Below are positions 9,206-18,408 of a stretch of 64,000 nucleotides of DNA, in pieces. This DNA is from Acinetobacter sp. Ver3 (GTDB lineage: Bacteria > Pseudomonadota > Gammaproteobacteria > Pseudomonadales > Moraxellaceae). The number at the start of each line of letters is the position of its first letter. The first letter of the stretch is position 1. Under the pieces are notes generated by a model. The model saw nothing but the letters and a program-made list of their open reading frames with translations. It had not been told where the DNA came from and did not search any database. Position numbers and translations under genes: made by a program. Location of the stretch: positions 62,001-126,000 of the forward strand of contig NZ_JFYL01000001.1 in the NCBI RefSeq assembly GCF_000632455.1, written 5' to 3'.

Positions 9206-10291
9206 ATGACTTCTATTTATCAACAACAACTTGATGCAAAAATTGAACGTATCCGCAATCAATTTGCTGAATATCAACCACCTGAACTAGAAGTTTTTTC
9301 ATCTCCTGAAAAACATTTCCGTATGCGAGCTGAGTTCCGTATTTGGCATACAGAAGATGATATGTTTTATGCCATGTTTGAACGCGCGGAAGATGGTATT
9401 CAAAAGAAAGTTGTACGTGTTGATGAGTTTCCAATCGCGGATAAATCTATTAATGATTTAATGCCAGTTCTCCTGTCTGAACTAAAATCAAATGCAGTGC
9501 TCTCTAAGCGTCTGTTTGAAGTACATTTTCTTTCTACGTTGAACGGTGAAATGCTGGTTTCATTGATTTATCGTTGTCCGCTTGATCAAGACTGGGAACA
9601 ACTAGCAAAAAATTTATCTTCAAAACTCAATATTAAGATTATTGGTCGCAGCCGTGGTCAAAAAATTGTATTGACGGATGAATATGTAGTTGAAGAATTA
9701 CAAGTATTTGACCGTAAATTCAAATATAAGCAAATTGAAAGTAGCTTCACGCAACCTAATGCGCAAGTTTGTCAAAAAATGCTGGAGTGGGCATGTAATG
9801 CAGCTCAAACCAGTGATAAAGATCTTTTAGAGCTTTATTGCGGTAATGGTAATTTTACCCTTCCATTATCGCTAAAGTTTAATCGCGTTCTAGCAACGGA
9901 ACTGGCTAAATCATCAGTTTATGCAGCGCAATGGAATATTGAGCAAAATCAAATTAATAATATTCAAGTTGCTCGCCTTTCAGCTGAAGATTTTACCTTA
10001 GCATTCAATGCAGAACGTGAGTTTAGACGTTTACAAGAAGCCAATATTGATATTCAAAGTTATGACTTCGATACTGTATTTGTAGATCCACCTCGTGCAG
10101 GCATTGATGATGATACCTTGAAGCTGCTTCAACGCTTTAAACGTATTATTTATATTTCATGCAATCCAGATACTTTGCACGACAATTTAAAGATGTTATC
10201 GGAAACTCATAAAATCACTAAATTTGCGCTGTTCGATCAATTTCCTTATACCCACCATGTCGAGTCAGGCGTTCTTTTAGAGAAAATTTAA
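9206..10291 (+). CDS. trmA: tRNA (uracil-54-C5)-methyltransferase
   Basis: SAM-dependent enzyme that forms 5-methyluridine at position 54 of the T-loop in tRNA. The 361-aa length matches E. coli TrmA. The SAM-binding motif [14 protein letters not shown] lies near residue 210 and FVDPPRAG near 290. The catalytic nucleophile is C319 in YISCNPDTL, and the general base is E353 in HHVESG. There is no N-terminal TRAM or iron-sulfur cluster, which separates it from RlmD and RlmC types. A clear terminator follows, so the gene is a single unit. Confidence 0.95.
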   Translation: MTSIYQQQLDAKIERIRNQFAEYQPPELEVFSSPEKHFRMRAEFRIWHTEDDMFYAMFERAEDGIQKKVVRVDEFPIADKSINDLMPVLLSELKSNAVLSKRLFEVHFLSTLNGEMLVSLIYRCPLDQDWEQLAKNLSSKLNIKIIGRSRGQKIVLTDEYVVEELQVFDRKFKYKQIESSFTQPNAQVCQKMLEWACNAAQTSDKDLLELYCGNGNFTLPLSLKFNRVLATELAKSSVYAAQWNIEQNQINNIQVARLSAEDFTLAFNAEREFRRLQEANIDIQSYDFDTVFVDPPRAGIDDDTLKLLQRFKRIIYISCNPDTLHDNLKMLSETHKITKFALFDQFPYTHHVESGVLLEKI

Positions 10292-10308
10292 ACAATTTAT
10301 TTCTTACT

Positions 10309-10338
10309 AAATGGACAGTTCTTACACTGTCCATTTTT
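10309..10338 (+). terminator. Rho-independent terminator after trmA
   Basis: Stem ATGGACAG / CTGTCCAT followed by a T tract, about 20 bases past the stop codon. Confidence 0.88.
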
Positions 10339-10533
10339 TATGCTTTTTGAATTTCACTTAAAAATCATATAAATAAAGAAAAATCTAATTTTTCAATGTC
10401 ATAATTTCGTTAAACTTTAGGTTTATCATCGAAATATTTATTTTAAAATGTGCCTTAAATCACGATTACAAACTTGCATTAAATTTTAAATCGACTATAT
10501 TTCGACCTATCTTTGGTTGCAAATGAAGGCTCT

Positions 10534-10767
10534 ATGAGTTTTTGGCAAAAGCTGTTTTCATCAGATTCGCAGCAGAACGAGCATAAAAATCAAATTGCTT
10601 GTGTTGAAAATGATTGTTCATGTAAGACTAACGATCAGTTGATCGAGGCTTTACAAAAGGCATCAGATGAAGATGTAATCCGCGGAATCAAAAAAGTTCT
10701 TATTTCGCGTGGCTATTCAAAAAAAGATCTTACTGATTTATTGAGTAACAAAATCACCCTTCAGTAA
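10534..10767 (+). CDS. Small hypothetical protein (77 aa)
   Basis: I do not recognise this small acidic protein. It starts MSFWQKLFSS, contains a cysteine group CVENDCSC at about 24-31 and ends with a helical segment, SRGYSKKDLTDLL. The ATG is preceded by GAAGG at good distance. A TTG seven codons upstream is open but less likely. It lies between two terminators, so it has its own transcript, and the strong terminator after it supports a real gene. Confidence 0.65.
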   Translation: MSFWQKLFSSDSQQNEHKNQIACVENDCSCKTNDQLIEALQKASDEDVIRGIKKVLISRGYSKKDLTDLLSNKITLQ

Positions 10768-10774
10768 AGAAAAA

Positions 10775-10804
10775 AAGCACTGCATAGACAGTGCTTTTTT
10801 TATG
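10775..10804 (+). terminator. Rho-independent terminator
   Basis: Stem AAAGCACTG / CAGTGCTTT with a short loop and a T7 tail, right after the 77-aa gene. Confidence 0.9.
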
Positions 10805-10881
10805 ATAAATTTTCTGTTCAATTTAAAAATGTTCAATTAAGATAAGCTCATAGGATAATTAAAAATACATTTGGGGATTCA

Positions 10882-11118
10882 ATGAAAAATATTCTATTCA
10901 TTATTTTAGGGGCGACTTTCATATCGCTTAGTGGTTGTAATAAGCTACCTTCAGCATGTGAGGAAGTTTGGGGCAACATTGAAAAATTAGCGAAAGAGAG
11001 CGGTATTCCTCAAACTGCCATAGATCGTCAAAAAAACGAGTTTGAAGAGCAAATTAAACAGCTTCCTAAAGAAGATGCAATTAAAAATTGTGAAGCACAA
11101 AATGCTTTCTTCTCATAA
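10882..11118 (+). CDS. Small lipoprotein (78 aa)
   Basis: A secreted small lipoprotein. The signal peptide MKNILFIILGATFISLSGCN ends in a lipobox (LSGC, lipidated cysteine at residue 19). The mature part of about 60 residues is mostly helical and charged (EEVWGNIEKLAKES, DRQKNEFEEQIKQL). Two further cysteines (residues 26 and 72) could form a disulfide. GGGGATTCA precedes the ATG. Its function is unknown. The arrangement recalls the small DUF5339-type lipoproteins, but I cannot confirm this. Confidence 0.72.
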   Translation: MKNILFIILGATFISLSGCNKLPSACEEVWGNIEKLAKESGIPQTAIDRQKNEFEEQIKQLPKEDAIKNCEAQNAFFS

Positions 11119-11265
11119 CTTCATTTGAGTTGAATAAAAAATTTAGGCACCTTTTTTAGAGTGCTTATATTGTATTTATACCTCATTATTTATTTCCAAT
11201 TGGGTTATACTGTGGACTCTCTTTCAATAAATGTACATCTGTAAAGTTATTGGAATATTTTATAA

Positions 11266-11853
11266 ATGCGGCATAAACACGTCAAAACATTCCCTCTTGG
11301 TGCTCACTTAATTGTTAAGCATTTTGGTTATTCACATCATGGTATTTATGTGGGTAAGGGTCGTGTTATTCATTATTCAGGTTTTGCTCATCTCTTTAAA
11401 AAACATCCGATCGAAATTACATCTCTGCAAAAATTTGCACATGGCAAAAAAATTACGATTCGGCATTATAGCACCCCCAAATATTCAGGTCGTGCTGTCG
11501 TAAGACGAATGCGCTCTCGAATGCATGAAAATAACTATCATCTCATTATTAATAATTGTGAACACTTATGTTCTTGGGCGATCACGGGCATCGAAAGTAG
11601 CCCACAAGTCATCAAAATGATGAATAGACTCACCACTATTGGTTATATCAGCTCACTCATGAGCTACTTAAATAGTCTTCTTTTAACTTTAGCAACCACC
11701 TGTTTTGCTTTGGTATTTTATATTAAGAAAAAGTTAAATGATCAGCGCAAACTGAAAGGCCCTGTGTATATCGCTTTACAGCAACATCAGAAACTAAAGC
11801 AAAAAAAAGCCCCGCTTAAGCAGGGTTTCGAGGAAAACAAAGTTTCAAATTAA
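11266..11853 (+). CDS. LRAT-domain (NC domain) protein with C-terminal membrane segment
   Basis: A 195-aa protein with an NlpC/P60-related LRAT fold. GAHLIVKHFGYSHHGIYVG carries the catalytic histidine (H24/H25), and INNCEHLCSW carries the nucleophile cysteine C98. In eukaryotes such folds act as acyltransferases or phospholipases; bacterial members are mostly uncharacterised. A hydrophobic segment at about 128-153 anchors the protein, leaving a basic tail, so the domain probably works at the membrane. The last 20 residues are encoded by a terminator-like hairpin. The gene stands alone and is convergent with glnS. Confidence 0.82.
   Translation: MRHKHVKTFPLGAHLIVKHFGYSHHGIYVGKGRVIHYSGFAHLFKKHPIEITSLQKFAHGKKITIRHYSTPKYSGRAVVRRMRSRMHENNYHLIINNCEHLCSWAITGIESSPQVIKMMNRLTTIGYISSLMSYLNSLLLTLATTCFALVFYIKKKLNDQRKLKGPVYIALQQHQKLKQKKAPLKQGFEENKVSN
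11803..11832 (-). terminator. Terminator-like hairpin inside the LRAT gene 3' end
   Basis: On the minus strand, AAACCCTGCTTAAGCGGGGC runs into a T8 tract. It looks like a Rho-independent terminator and overlaps the end of the LRAT-like coding region. It could serve as a second stop for transcripts reading past glnS. Confidence 0.5.
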
Positions 11854-12025
11854 CCTTTCGGTTGAATTAAATATGCGCTTGAAAATCTAAATAGTCAAAT
11901 ATATATTTGAAATATAATGTTATTTTAGTTTTTATTTATAACTTATTAAATTATTCTTAAATACTCACCTTTATCTAATCATGTGAATTTAATCACAAAA
12001 ATTATTTATTAACCTAAATTTGAAT

Positions 12026-12058
12026 AAAAAAAAGCCTGAATCAATCAGGCTTTTTTTG
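12026..12058 (-). terminator. Rho-independent terminator after glnS
   Basis: Stem AAAAAGCCTGA / TCAGGCTTTTT with a short loop and T/A tails on both sides, placed directly after the glnS stop codon. It may act in both directions. Confidence 0.9.
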
Positions 12059-12071
12059 ATATTACCAAACT

Positions 12072-13793
12072 TTATTTTGCAGGCTTAAAACTATCTTTTA
12101 AATCCAAAATACGGTTAAAGACAGGTTTTTCAACAGTATGATCAAATTGATCAGCGACAAAATAACCTTCACGTTCGAATTGGAATCGATCTTCAGGTTT
12201 CGCTTGAGCTAAAGCAGGCTCAATTACCGCTTGAACAATTTTTAGAGAATCTGGATTTAAATTCGCTAAGAAATCATCGTCCGCATCAGGTGCGGCTTCA
12301 GTAAATAGACGATCATAAATACGAACTTCAGCAGGAATCCCTTTATTTGCAGATACCCAATGAATAACACCTTTGACTTTACGACCTTCTGGATTCTTAC
12401 CTAAAGTATGCGGATCGATAGAGCATTTCAGTTCAACAACTTCGCCATTTTCATCCTTAATCACTTCATCACATTTAATCACATAAGCATGACGTAAACG
12501 GACTTCACCACCAGGAATTAAGCGTTTAAACCCTTTAGGCGGCTCTTCCTCAAAATCTTTACGATCAATATACAATTCAGAAGTCAGTGGAATTACACGA
12601 TCACCCATATCAACATTTGGATGGCGTGCGTGTGTTAAATCCATATCCTCTGGAAGGTTGGTCAATGTCACTTTAAGAGGATTCAATACCGCCATACCAC
12701 GTGCAGCAGTATTTTCTAATGATTGTCGAATGCAGAATTCAAGCATTGCAACATCGACAATACCATCAGTTTTAGATACGCCCACACGCTTACAGAAATC
12801 ACGTAAGCCTTCTGGAGTAAAGCCACGACGACGCATTCCCACGACTGTAGGCATACGTGGATCATTCCAACCATTGACGTAACCACCTTCGACCAGCTTA
12901 CGTAATTTACGTTTTGAGGTGATGGTGTAATCAACATTCAAACGGCTTGATTCGTACTGGCGTGGAACTGCTGGAGAATTTACCTTAGCGACAACCCAAT
13001 CATAGAACGGGCGATGGTCTTGGAATTCAAGCGTACATAACGAGTGCGTAATGCCTTCAATCGCATCAGACAAAGGATGAGCATAGTCATACATTGGATA
13101 GATTTTCCACGTATCGCCTGTTTGATGATGCTCAGAATGTAAAACACGGTAAAGAATTGGATCACGCATATGTACGTTCGGTGATGCCATATCAATCTTG
13201 GCACGAAGTACTGCTTGGCCTTCTCCAAGCTCACCATTACGCATTTGTTCAAAACGTGCTAAGTTTTCTTCAACCGTTGCATCACGTTGCGGAGAATTTT
13301 TACCTGGTTCTACAAAATTTCCACGATTCAGCTTAATTTCTTCAGGAGATTGCAAATCGACATATGCATCACCTTGTTTAATTAATTGAATCGCCCATTG
13401 ATACAATTGATCAAAGTAACTTGATGCGTAGCGTGGTTCACCATTCCAGTCGAAACCGAGCCATTTAACATCGTTCGCAATACCATCTACATATTCTTGT
13501 TCTTCTGCATCTGGATTTGTATCGTCAAAACGAAGATTACATAAACCAGAAAATTCTTCTGCAATACCAAAATTCAGGCAAATCGCTTTAACATGTCCAA
13601 TGTGTAAATAACCATTAGGCTCTGGTGGAAAGCGCGTCACGACTTTATCTGTACGCCCTGCTGCAAGATCTTCTGTAATTACTTGACGTACAAAGTCTAA
13701 GCCCGGTTGTTGTTCTTGCTGCGCAGCATCGACTGATGGATTGTTAGTCGTCGGGGTATTTGGCAGGGATGAAACAACATCATTCGGCTTCAT
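12072..13793 (-). CDS. glnS: Glutaminyl-tRNA synthetase
   Basis: Class I aminoacyl-tRNA synthetase charging tRNA-Gln with glutamine. [13 protein letters not shown] places the HIGH motif at residues 64-67. The KMSKS equivalent is TSKRKL near residue 293. C-terminal anticodon-binding beta-barrels follow, ending in [11 protein letters not shown]. The 573-aa length includes a roughly 30-residue polar N-terminal extension before the conserved GLDFVRQVI block. The gene is monocistronic, with a strong terminator, and is divergent from ppiB. Confidence 0.96.
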   Translation of the reverse strand: MKPNDVVSSLPNTPTTNNPSVDAAQQEQQPGLDFVRQVITEDLAAGRTDKVVTRFPPEPNGYLHIGHVKAICLNFGIAEEFSGLCNLRFDDTNPDAEEQEYVDGIANDVKWLGFDWNGEPRYASSYFDQLYQWAIQLIKQGDAYVDLQSPEEIKLNRGNFVEPGKNSPQRDATVEENLARFEQMRNGELGEGQAVLRAKIDMASPNVHMRDPILYRVLHSEHHQTGDTWKIYPMYDYAHPLSDAIEGITHSLCTLEFQDHRPFYDWVVAKVNSPAVPRQYESSRLNVDYTITSKRKLRKLVEGGYVNGWNDPRMPTVVGMRRRGFTPEGLRDFCKRVGVSKTDGIVDVAMLEFCIRQSLENTAARGMAVLNPLKVTLTNLPEDMDLTHARHPNVDMGDRVIPLTSELYIDRKDFEEEPPKGFKRLIPGGEVRLRHAYVIKCDEVIKDENGEVVELKCSIDPHTLGKNPEGRKVKGVIHWVSANKGIPAEVRIYDRLFTEAAPDADDDFLANLNPDSLKIVQAVIEPALAQAKPEDRFQFEREGYFVADQFDHTVEKPVFNRILDLKDSFKPAK

Positions 13794-13958
13794 AGTTGAT
13801 AAATCACTTCTATAAGATAAAATAGGATAATTAAAACGCTATCTTCATATTATTAACAAAGAAAATAACGTTTTTGCTTGCCTTGTAGTTTACAGTTTGC
13901 TTATGCTTCTCTCAACCACAAACCCATGGCTTTTTGTCCATGATCAGGAGATTATAGA

Positions 13959-14468
13959 ATGAGTTTTCCTCAAGTCGAATTAAACACCAATAAAGGACGT
14001 ATTGTTCTAGAGCTTAACTCTGAAAAAGCACCTAAAACTGTTGCTAACTTTTTAGAGTACGTTCGTGATGGTTTTTATGATGGCGTAATTTTCCACCGTG
14101 TAATTGACGGTTTCATGATCCAAGGCGGTGGCATGGATGAAAACTTCAAAGAAAAAGCAACTCGCGATTCTATTGAAAATGAAGCTGACAACGGTTTAAG
14201 CAATGACGAAGGTACGATTGCCATGGCACGTACTCAAGCTCCTCACTCAGCATCTGCACAATTCTTCATTAACGTGAAAAACAATGCTTTCCTTAACCAT
14301 ACGGGTAAAACAGCTCAAGGCTGGGGTTATGCAGTATTTGGTAAAGTTGTAGAAGGTATGGACGTTGTTAATGAAATCAAAGGCGTTCGCACTGGTAACC
14401 GTGGCTACCACGCTGACGTTCCACTAGAAAACGTTGTGATCGAATCTGCTAAAATTATCTCTGAATAA
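13959..14468 (+). CDS. ppiB: Peptidyl-prolyl cis-trans isomerase, cyclophilin type
   Basis: Cytoplasmic cyclophilin, which speeds proline isomerisation during folding. It has no signal peptide, which separates it from the periplasmic PpiA. The active-site blocks are [13 protein letters not shown] (about 45-57), [18 protein letters not shown] (about 88-105) and [31 protein letters not shown] precedes the ATG. The 169-aa length is typical. It is followed at 117 bases by lpxH, the same neighbour order as in many gammaproteobacteria. Confidence 0.94.
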   Translation: MSFPQVELNTNKGRIVLELNSEKAPKTVANFLEYVRDGFYDGVIFHRVIDGFMIQGGGMDENFKEKATRDSIENEADNGLSNDEGTIAMARTQAPHSASAQFFINVKNNAFLNHTGKTAQGWGYAVFGKVVEGMDVVNEIKGVRTGNRGYHADVPLENVVIESAKIISE

Positions 14469-14540
14469 AAAACCTACCCCTTAACTTATTAAGTTTTCAA
14501 GCACTGCTTTAAAACGAATATCATGTTCAAGGGATTGTTT

Positions 14541-14561
14541 CCCCATCTAAAGTTGATGGGG
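14541..14561 (+). other. Hairpin between ppiB and lpxH
   Basis: A 7-bp perfect stem CCCCATC / GATGGGG with a 7-base loop and no U tract, so it is a weak terminator candidate. It may be an RNA-stability or attenuating hairpin that lowers readthrough into lpxH, which begins 25 bases later. Confidence 0.4.
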
Positions 14562-14585
14562 ATGTAGGCAAATAAGGAATATTAA

Positions 14586-15317
14586 GTGACCTATCTGTTT
14601 ATTTCAGATTTACACCTGTCACCTGAACACCCTCGACTCGTTCGAGGGTTTTTAGATTTATTAGATCATTATCAAGACCAGCAAACCCAACTCTATATTT
14701 TAGGTGATTGGTTTAATGCATGGATTGGTGATGACTATACAGCTCCTTGGCTCGATGAAATCGTTGAACGCTTAAAAAGATTTACTGCTCAGGGAAATCA
14801 AGTTTTATTTTCTGTCGGCAATCGTGATTTTGCGCTGAATCAAATTTTTTTAAATAAATTTGGTGGCATCTTATTGTCCGAAGTCTCTAACTTAAAAATA
14901 AATGACGTCCAAATTCGTATAGAACATGGTGATTCACTATGTACAGACGATGTCGCCTATCAACGTTTTAAAAAAATAATCAGAAATCCACTCATCATTT
15001 GGATACTGCGGAATACCCCACTTTCTTTTCGTACTCAACTTGCAAATGGATTTAGAAAAAAAAGCCACGAATCAAAAGAATTTAAATCTTATGATGTCAT
15101 GGATGTAAATCAAGATGCTGTCCACGATGCATTGAAAGAAGTTGATTTACTAATTCATGGTCATACGCATCGCCCTCAAATCCATATCTCTCAAGATAAA
15201 AGAAGAATTGTTTTAGGCGACTGGCGTTTGGATCAAGCTCAAATTTTGGAAATTAATCAATCGAAATTCTCTAAGCAGTCAATCAATGATCTGACACTGA
15301 AAACATGGTCTTATTAG
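14586..15317 (+). CDS. lpxH: UDP-2,3-diacylglucosamine diphosphatase
   Basis: Cleaves UDP-2,3-diacylglucosamine to lipid X and UMP, the fourth step of lipid A synthesis, at the inner face of the membrane. The calcineurin-like metal site is complete: D8 and H10 (SDLHL), D41 (LGDWF), N79 (VGNRD), H114 (EHGD), and H193 and H195 (HGHTHRP). The length is 243 aa. The start is GTG with an AAGGA site just upstream. Cysteine and arginine positions otherwise match LpxH rather than LpxI or LpxG. Confidence 0.95.
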   Translation: MTYLFISDLHLSPEHPRLVRGFLDLLDHYQDQQTQLYILGDWFNAWIGDDYTAPWLDEIVERLKRFTAQGNQVLFSVGNRDFALNQIFLNKFGGILLSEVSNLKINDVQIRIEHGDSLCTDDVAYQRFKKIIRNPLIIWILRNTPLSFRTQLANGFRKKSHESKEFKSYDVMDVNQDAVHDALKEVDLLIHGHTHRPQIHISQDKRRIVLGDWRLDQAQILEINQSKFSKQSINDLTLKTWSY

Positions 15318-15452
15318 TTCCTCTATTTTTATAATGATCTCATCAACCTTTAAATTGAAATTTCACTCAATGTTTGAATATTAATCAGTATGTTTTGCTT
15401 TAAGTTTTTTTGCATATGATAATAACGACTCAATTCAATTCGTGAGTTTGTC

Positions 15453-15872
15453 ATGTCTAATTTCAGCAATATTACTGTTCAACACCATGAAGATGATAAA
15501 GTGTCATTATTAATCGATGGTAAAGCAATCTCTGAACGTTATGATGTACGCCTAGATGCCACAATTATTGATGAACTCAAAAATCTTGCTGATGGCGCCG
15601 CATTGACAATCTTTGAACAATTTATATTTTCCCATCAAGATCTCAACTTTGAGCATTCATATCAATATGTGACTAACATCGTAAACCATAATAACGATTA
15701 CGAATTGATCACCCACCTTGTCTACAAAATTAAGGCCGCAGACCAAGCACCGATCGAACATAATATCAGCAAGAATGGTCAACCTATGACTGAAGAAGAT
15801 GTGCGCGCATTTATCAACCAACAAATTGCAATGTCATTAGAAAAATATACTGATTTAAAATATGCCTATTGA
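15453..15872 (+). CDS. Conserved-looking hypothetical protein (139 aa)
   Basis: I do not recognise this soluble 139-aa protein. It has alternating polar and hydrophobic strands at the N-terminus (ITVQHHEDDKVSLLIDGKAI) and a helix-rich middle. Its C-terminal part is MTEEDVRAFINQQIAMSLEKYTDL. There are no cysteines, no signal peptide and no catalytic motif. It sits between lpxH and a nitroreductase gene on the same strand, with over 100 bases on both sides. Codon use matches its neighbours. Confidence 0.6.
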   Translation: MSNFSNITVQHHEDDKVSLLIDGKAISERYDVRLDATIIDELKNLADGAALTIFEQFIFSHQDLNFEHSYQYVTNIVNHNNDYELITHLVYKIKAADQAPIEHNISKNGQPMTEEDVRAFINQQIAMSLEKYTDLKYAY

Positions 15873-15985
15873 TTTAAAGACAAGTCAGATTTTTCATATC
15901 ATTTAGCATCAACTATAGAAAATATTTAAGTTCAGAGTCATTTAAAATTTTTAGATGAATATATTGTGAATAATCGGAGGATAAT

Positions 15986-16639
15986 ATGGATTTGTTAAAC
16001 ATCTCCCAATCTCGCTACACCACCAAAGCATACGATTCTTCAAAAAAGATCCCTCAAGAAAAGTTTGAAAAATTATTGGAATCTTTAAGGCTCGCACCTT
16101 CATCTATCAATATTCAACCGTGGCATTTCTTTGTCATCGAAACTGATGAAGCCAAACAGCGCATTGCTAAAGCACTGGTTGGTAAGTATGTTTATAATGC
16201 ACCCAAAGTCCTTGAATCTTCACACACAATTCTGTTTTGTACGCATAAAGACATTACAGACTCTCATCTAGATCGATTATTAAATCAAGATGAAATCAGT
16301 GGTCGTTTTAAAGATGACCAAGCAAAACAAGCTCAAAAAGATACGCGCTTAGGCTATGTTGATTATTATCGCAACGAAAAAGGCGATATCCAGCGCTGGT
16401 CTGAAAATCAAACTTTTATTGCACTTGGGCAAACCTTATTTGCTGCAGGTTTAGAAGGTATCGATGCCACTCCAATTGGAGGATTCGATGAAAAAATTAT
16501 CGCTGAAGAGTTAAATCTTGACGCAAAAGGCCTGATTCCATCAGTGCTATTGGCACTTGGTTATCGAAGTGAAAAAGATTTTAATGCCAAATTACCTAAA
16601 TCTCGTTTGAATGCAGATCAAGTTTTCACTCGACTATAA
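15986..16639 (+). CDS. nfsB: NfsB-like NAD(P)H nitroreductase
   Basis: FMN-dependent oxidoreductase of the nitroreductase family, reducing nitroaromatics and quinones with NAD(P)H. The N-terminus SRYTTKAYD and the SSINIQPWHFFVI segment (about 38-51) are typical FMN phosphate-site sequences. The C-terminal block ATPIGGFDEKII and LLALGYRSEKDFNA is characteristic of the NfsB/YfkO group. CGGAGGATAAT is a strong ribosome site. At 217 aa the length fits E. coli NfsB. The gene is convergent with the dadA-like gene, and both share a terminator. Confidence 0.88.
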   Translation: MDLLNISQSRYTTKAYDSSKKIPQEKFEKLLESLRLAPSSINIQPWHFFVIETDEAKQRIAKALVGKYVYNAPKVLESSHTILFCTHKDITDSHLDRLLNQDEISGRFKDDQAKQAQKDTRLGYVDYYRNEKGDIQRWSENQTFIALGQTLFAAGLEGIDATPIGGFDEKIIAEELNLDAKGLIPSVLLALGYRSEKDFNAKLPKSRLNADQVFTRL

Positions 16640-16647
16640 ATGTATTT

Positions 16648-16680
16648 GCCACAATAGTTTTCACGCTATTGTGGCTTTTC
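16648..16680. terminator. Shared terminator between nfsB and dadA-like gene
   Basis: A 10-bp stem GCCACAATAG / CTATTGTGGC followed by TTTTC lies between the two convergent stop codons. The tail is stronger for the plus strand. Confidence 0.75.
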
Positions 16681-16681
16681 A

Positions 16682-17926
16682 TTAAGCCGCTATTTTCTGT
16701 GAAATTTCTAAACAGATCATTGCAGCAGTTGCAGCTGACAGCGTCCAACCCAGATGCCCATGACCGGTATTATAAAAGACTCTCGGATGCTTCCCTTGTC
16801 TTACCACTGGCATCATATTCGGCATCATCGGTCTTAATCCAGCCCAAGGGACACAATGCTCAGTTGAAATATCAAAATTACGATTCACCCAATGAACCAA
16901 AGGTTGTATGCGATCCATACGGATGTCTCGGTTATAGCCATTAAATTCTGCAGTACCAGCAATTCTTAAACGATCTCGACCTAATCTCGACGTCACAATT
17001 TTTGCACTTTCATCCAATAAACTTACCCATGGTGCATGTTGTTGGCTATGTTCATCATTCAACTGAACTGTAATCGAGTACCCTTTCACTGGATAAACAT
17101 TGACACGATCTCCAGCCTGTTGTGCTAAATGATAGCTTCCAACTCCACCACAAATGACCATTGCATCAGCTTGAATAAATCCATCGGGTATATCTCTACT
17201 TTTAGGATCACAAGCGCGATATTTAGCTGAAACTTGTTCTGTTGAATGATCCAGATTTAAATCTTCAACTTCTACACCGTATAAAAATTTCCCACCTTTA
17301 TTCGCCACCACTTGGGCTAAATGCGTGGTGTATTTGTGTATATCTCCTGTGGCATCGTCAGGACAATAAAAACCACCGTAATATTCTCCCTTCAAACTTG
17401 GTTCAATACTGTGAATTTCTCCATTTGTAACAGCGTGACGCTCTAATCCACCTTTGCATAACAAATCATTCACTTTTATTGCTACATCATAATCCTGCTG
17501 ATTATGATAAAAGTGCAAAATTCCACGCTTTTCCAAATCGAATTGAATATTTTCTTTCTGTGCAATTTCGAATAGCCGTTTTCTTGCCAATAATGCCAGC
17601 CTTACCGTTTCTTGTGTGTTGGCTTCGTAATGCTTGATATTACCCATAAATTCAATCAGCCAAGCGTATTTATGCAAATCAAAAGATGGGTTGAGTAATA
17701 ATGGTGCATCTTTTTGGGTCATCCACTTGATACCCTTCAGTACCGTTGCTTTCTGATTCCACACCTCTGCATTACATGCAGAGAGTTGACCTCCATTCGC
17801 AAATGAAGTCTCCATTGCTGGGTATAAGTTTTTATCAAGAATCGTGACTTGATAACCAAGTTCTAACAATTCGTAGGCAGTGGTTATTCCTGTAATGCCA
17901 GCACCAATCACCATAATATGTGACAT
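16682..17926 (-). CDS. dadA: DadA-like FAD-dependent amino acid dehydrogenase (possibly glycine-active)
   Basis: A 414-aa flavoenzyme of the D-amino-acid dehydrogenase/glycine oxidase (DAO) family. The FAD motif IGAGITGITTAYELLELG is at the N-terminus and is followed by SFANGGQLS, the DadA hallmark. The C-terminal FAD site is FYNTGHGHLGWT. DadA oxidises D-alanine and other D-amino acids to 2-oxo acids, passing electrons to the respiratory chain. A tandem glycine riboswitch lies in the leader, so glycine or a glycine-linked pool is the likely inducer or substrate. That role is inferred from the riboswitch. No alanine racemase gene is adjacent, unlike the usual dadAX pair. GGAGC precedes the ATG. 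Confidence 0.88.
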   Translation of the reverse strand: MSHIMVIGAGITGITTAYELLELGYQVTILDKNLYPAMETSFANGGQLSACNAEVWNQKATVLKGIKWMTQKDAPLLLNPSFDLHKYAWLIEFMGNIKHYEANTQETVRLALLARKRLFEIAQKENIQFDLEKRGILHFYHNQQDYDVAIKVNDLLCKGGLERHAVTNGEIHSIEPSLKGEYYGGFYCPDDATGDIHKYTTHLAQVVANKGGKFLYGVEVEDLNLDHSTEQVSAKYRACDPKSRDIPDGFIQADAMVICGGVGSYHLAQQAGDRVNVYPVKGYSITVQLNDEHSQQHAPWVSLLDESAKIVTSRLGRDRLRIAGTAEFNGYNRDIRMDRIQPLVHWVNRNFDISTEHCVPWAGLRPMMPNMMPVVRQGKHPRVFYNTGHGHLGWTLSAATAAMICLEISQKIAA

Positions 17927-17935
17927 AAAAGCTCC

Positions 17936-17956
17936 TTGAAAATTTTATATTTTCAA
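17936..17956 (-). promoter_or_regulatory. Hairpin in riboswitch expression platform
   Basis: Arms TTGAAAAT / ATTTTCAA with a 5-base loop lie between the second glycine aptamer and the GGAGC ribosome site of the dadA-like gene. The 3' arm ends at the base next to the ribosome site. No U tract follows, so control of translation is more likely than termination. Confidence 0.55.
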
Positions 17957-18146
17957 TGCCCCATCTGTCACGGTACCTGAGAGCTTCGGAAATCTTCATA
18001 ACATATGATTATTTCCATCCCCTTCGGTGAGTCTAAACATCATTAGACTTCTCTCCAGATGATTGAGAATAATTACAGTCCTTTTGCCTGAGAGATTCCG
18101 GGGTCGTTGCTCCTTCGGCGGATCTACAGAAGACCTCTCTCCTGCA
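17957..18146 (-). ncRNA. Tandem glycine riboswitch
   Basis: The minus strand holds two glycine aptamers in the leader of the dadA-like gene. The first has GGAGAGAGG, CCGCCGAAGGAGCAA and the closing CTCTCAGGCAAAAGGAC. The second has GGAGAGAAG, CACCGAAGGGG and CTCTCAGGTACCGTGACAG. This matches the conserved gcvT-element cores (GGAGAG, CCGAAGGAGC and CUCUCAGGCAAAAGGAC). A linker of roughly 20 bases separates them. Glycine binding normally switches expression of glycine-use or export genes on. The element ends about 30 bases before the start codon. Confidence 0.93.
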
Positions 18147-18231
18147 ATATTCGTTTAATTCTTATTCAGCAATTAATATGCCATAGTTAATTTTTTTATA
18201 CATCTACGAAAATCAATTTTAAAAAATATTT

Positions 18232-18408
18232 TTATACAAATGGATAACCAAGTTTAAGACAACAGCTAAGACAGGAATTTTTAGCTTGGGAAACGTTACA
18301 AAGATCATTGTTTAGCTCAAATTTTCTCAACCATCGATAAAATTTAGTTATTACAAAAAAATGAGGAAATAAGTTAATTTTTTTAGTAGTTACTCTCTCA
18401 AATAGCAT
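18232..18408 (-). CDS. Possible small ORF (58 aa), unknown
   Basis: A short reading frame in the large spacer between rodA and the riboswitch. Its ATG follows GGAGG with a 7-base gap, one of the best ribosome sites in the window. The product would begin MLFERVTTKK. It is basic and aromatic in its first half (KFYRWLRKF) and cysteine-rich near the end (C37, C46, C49, C50), with no signal peptide. It could be a real small protein, a leader peptide or a gene remnant. Nothing in the sequence identifies it. Confidence 0.4.
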   Translation of the reverse strand: MLFERVTTKKINLFPHFFVITKFYRWLRKFELNNDLCNVSQAKNSCLSCCLKLGYPFV

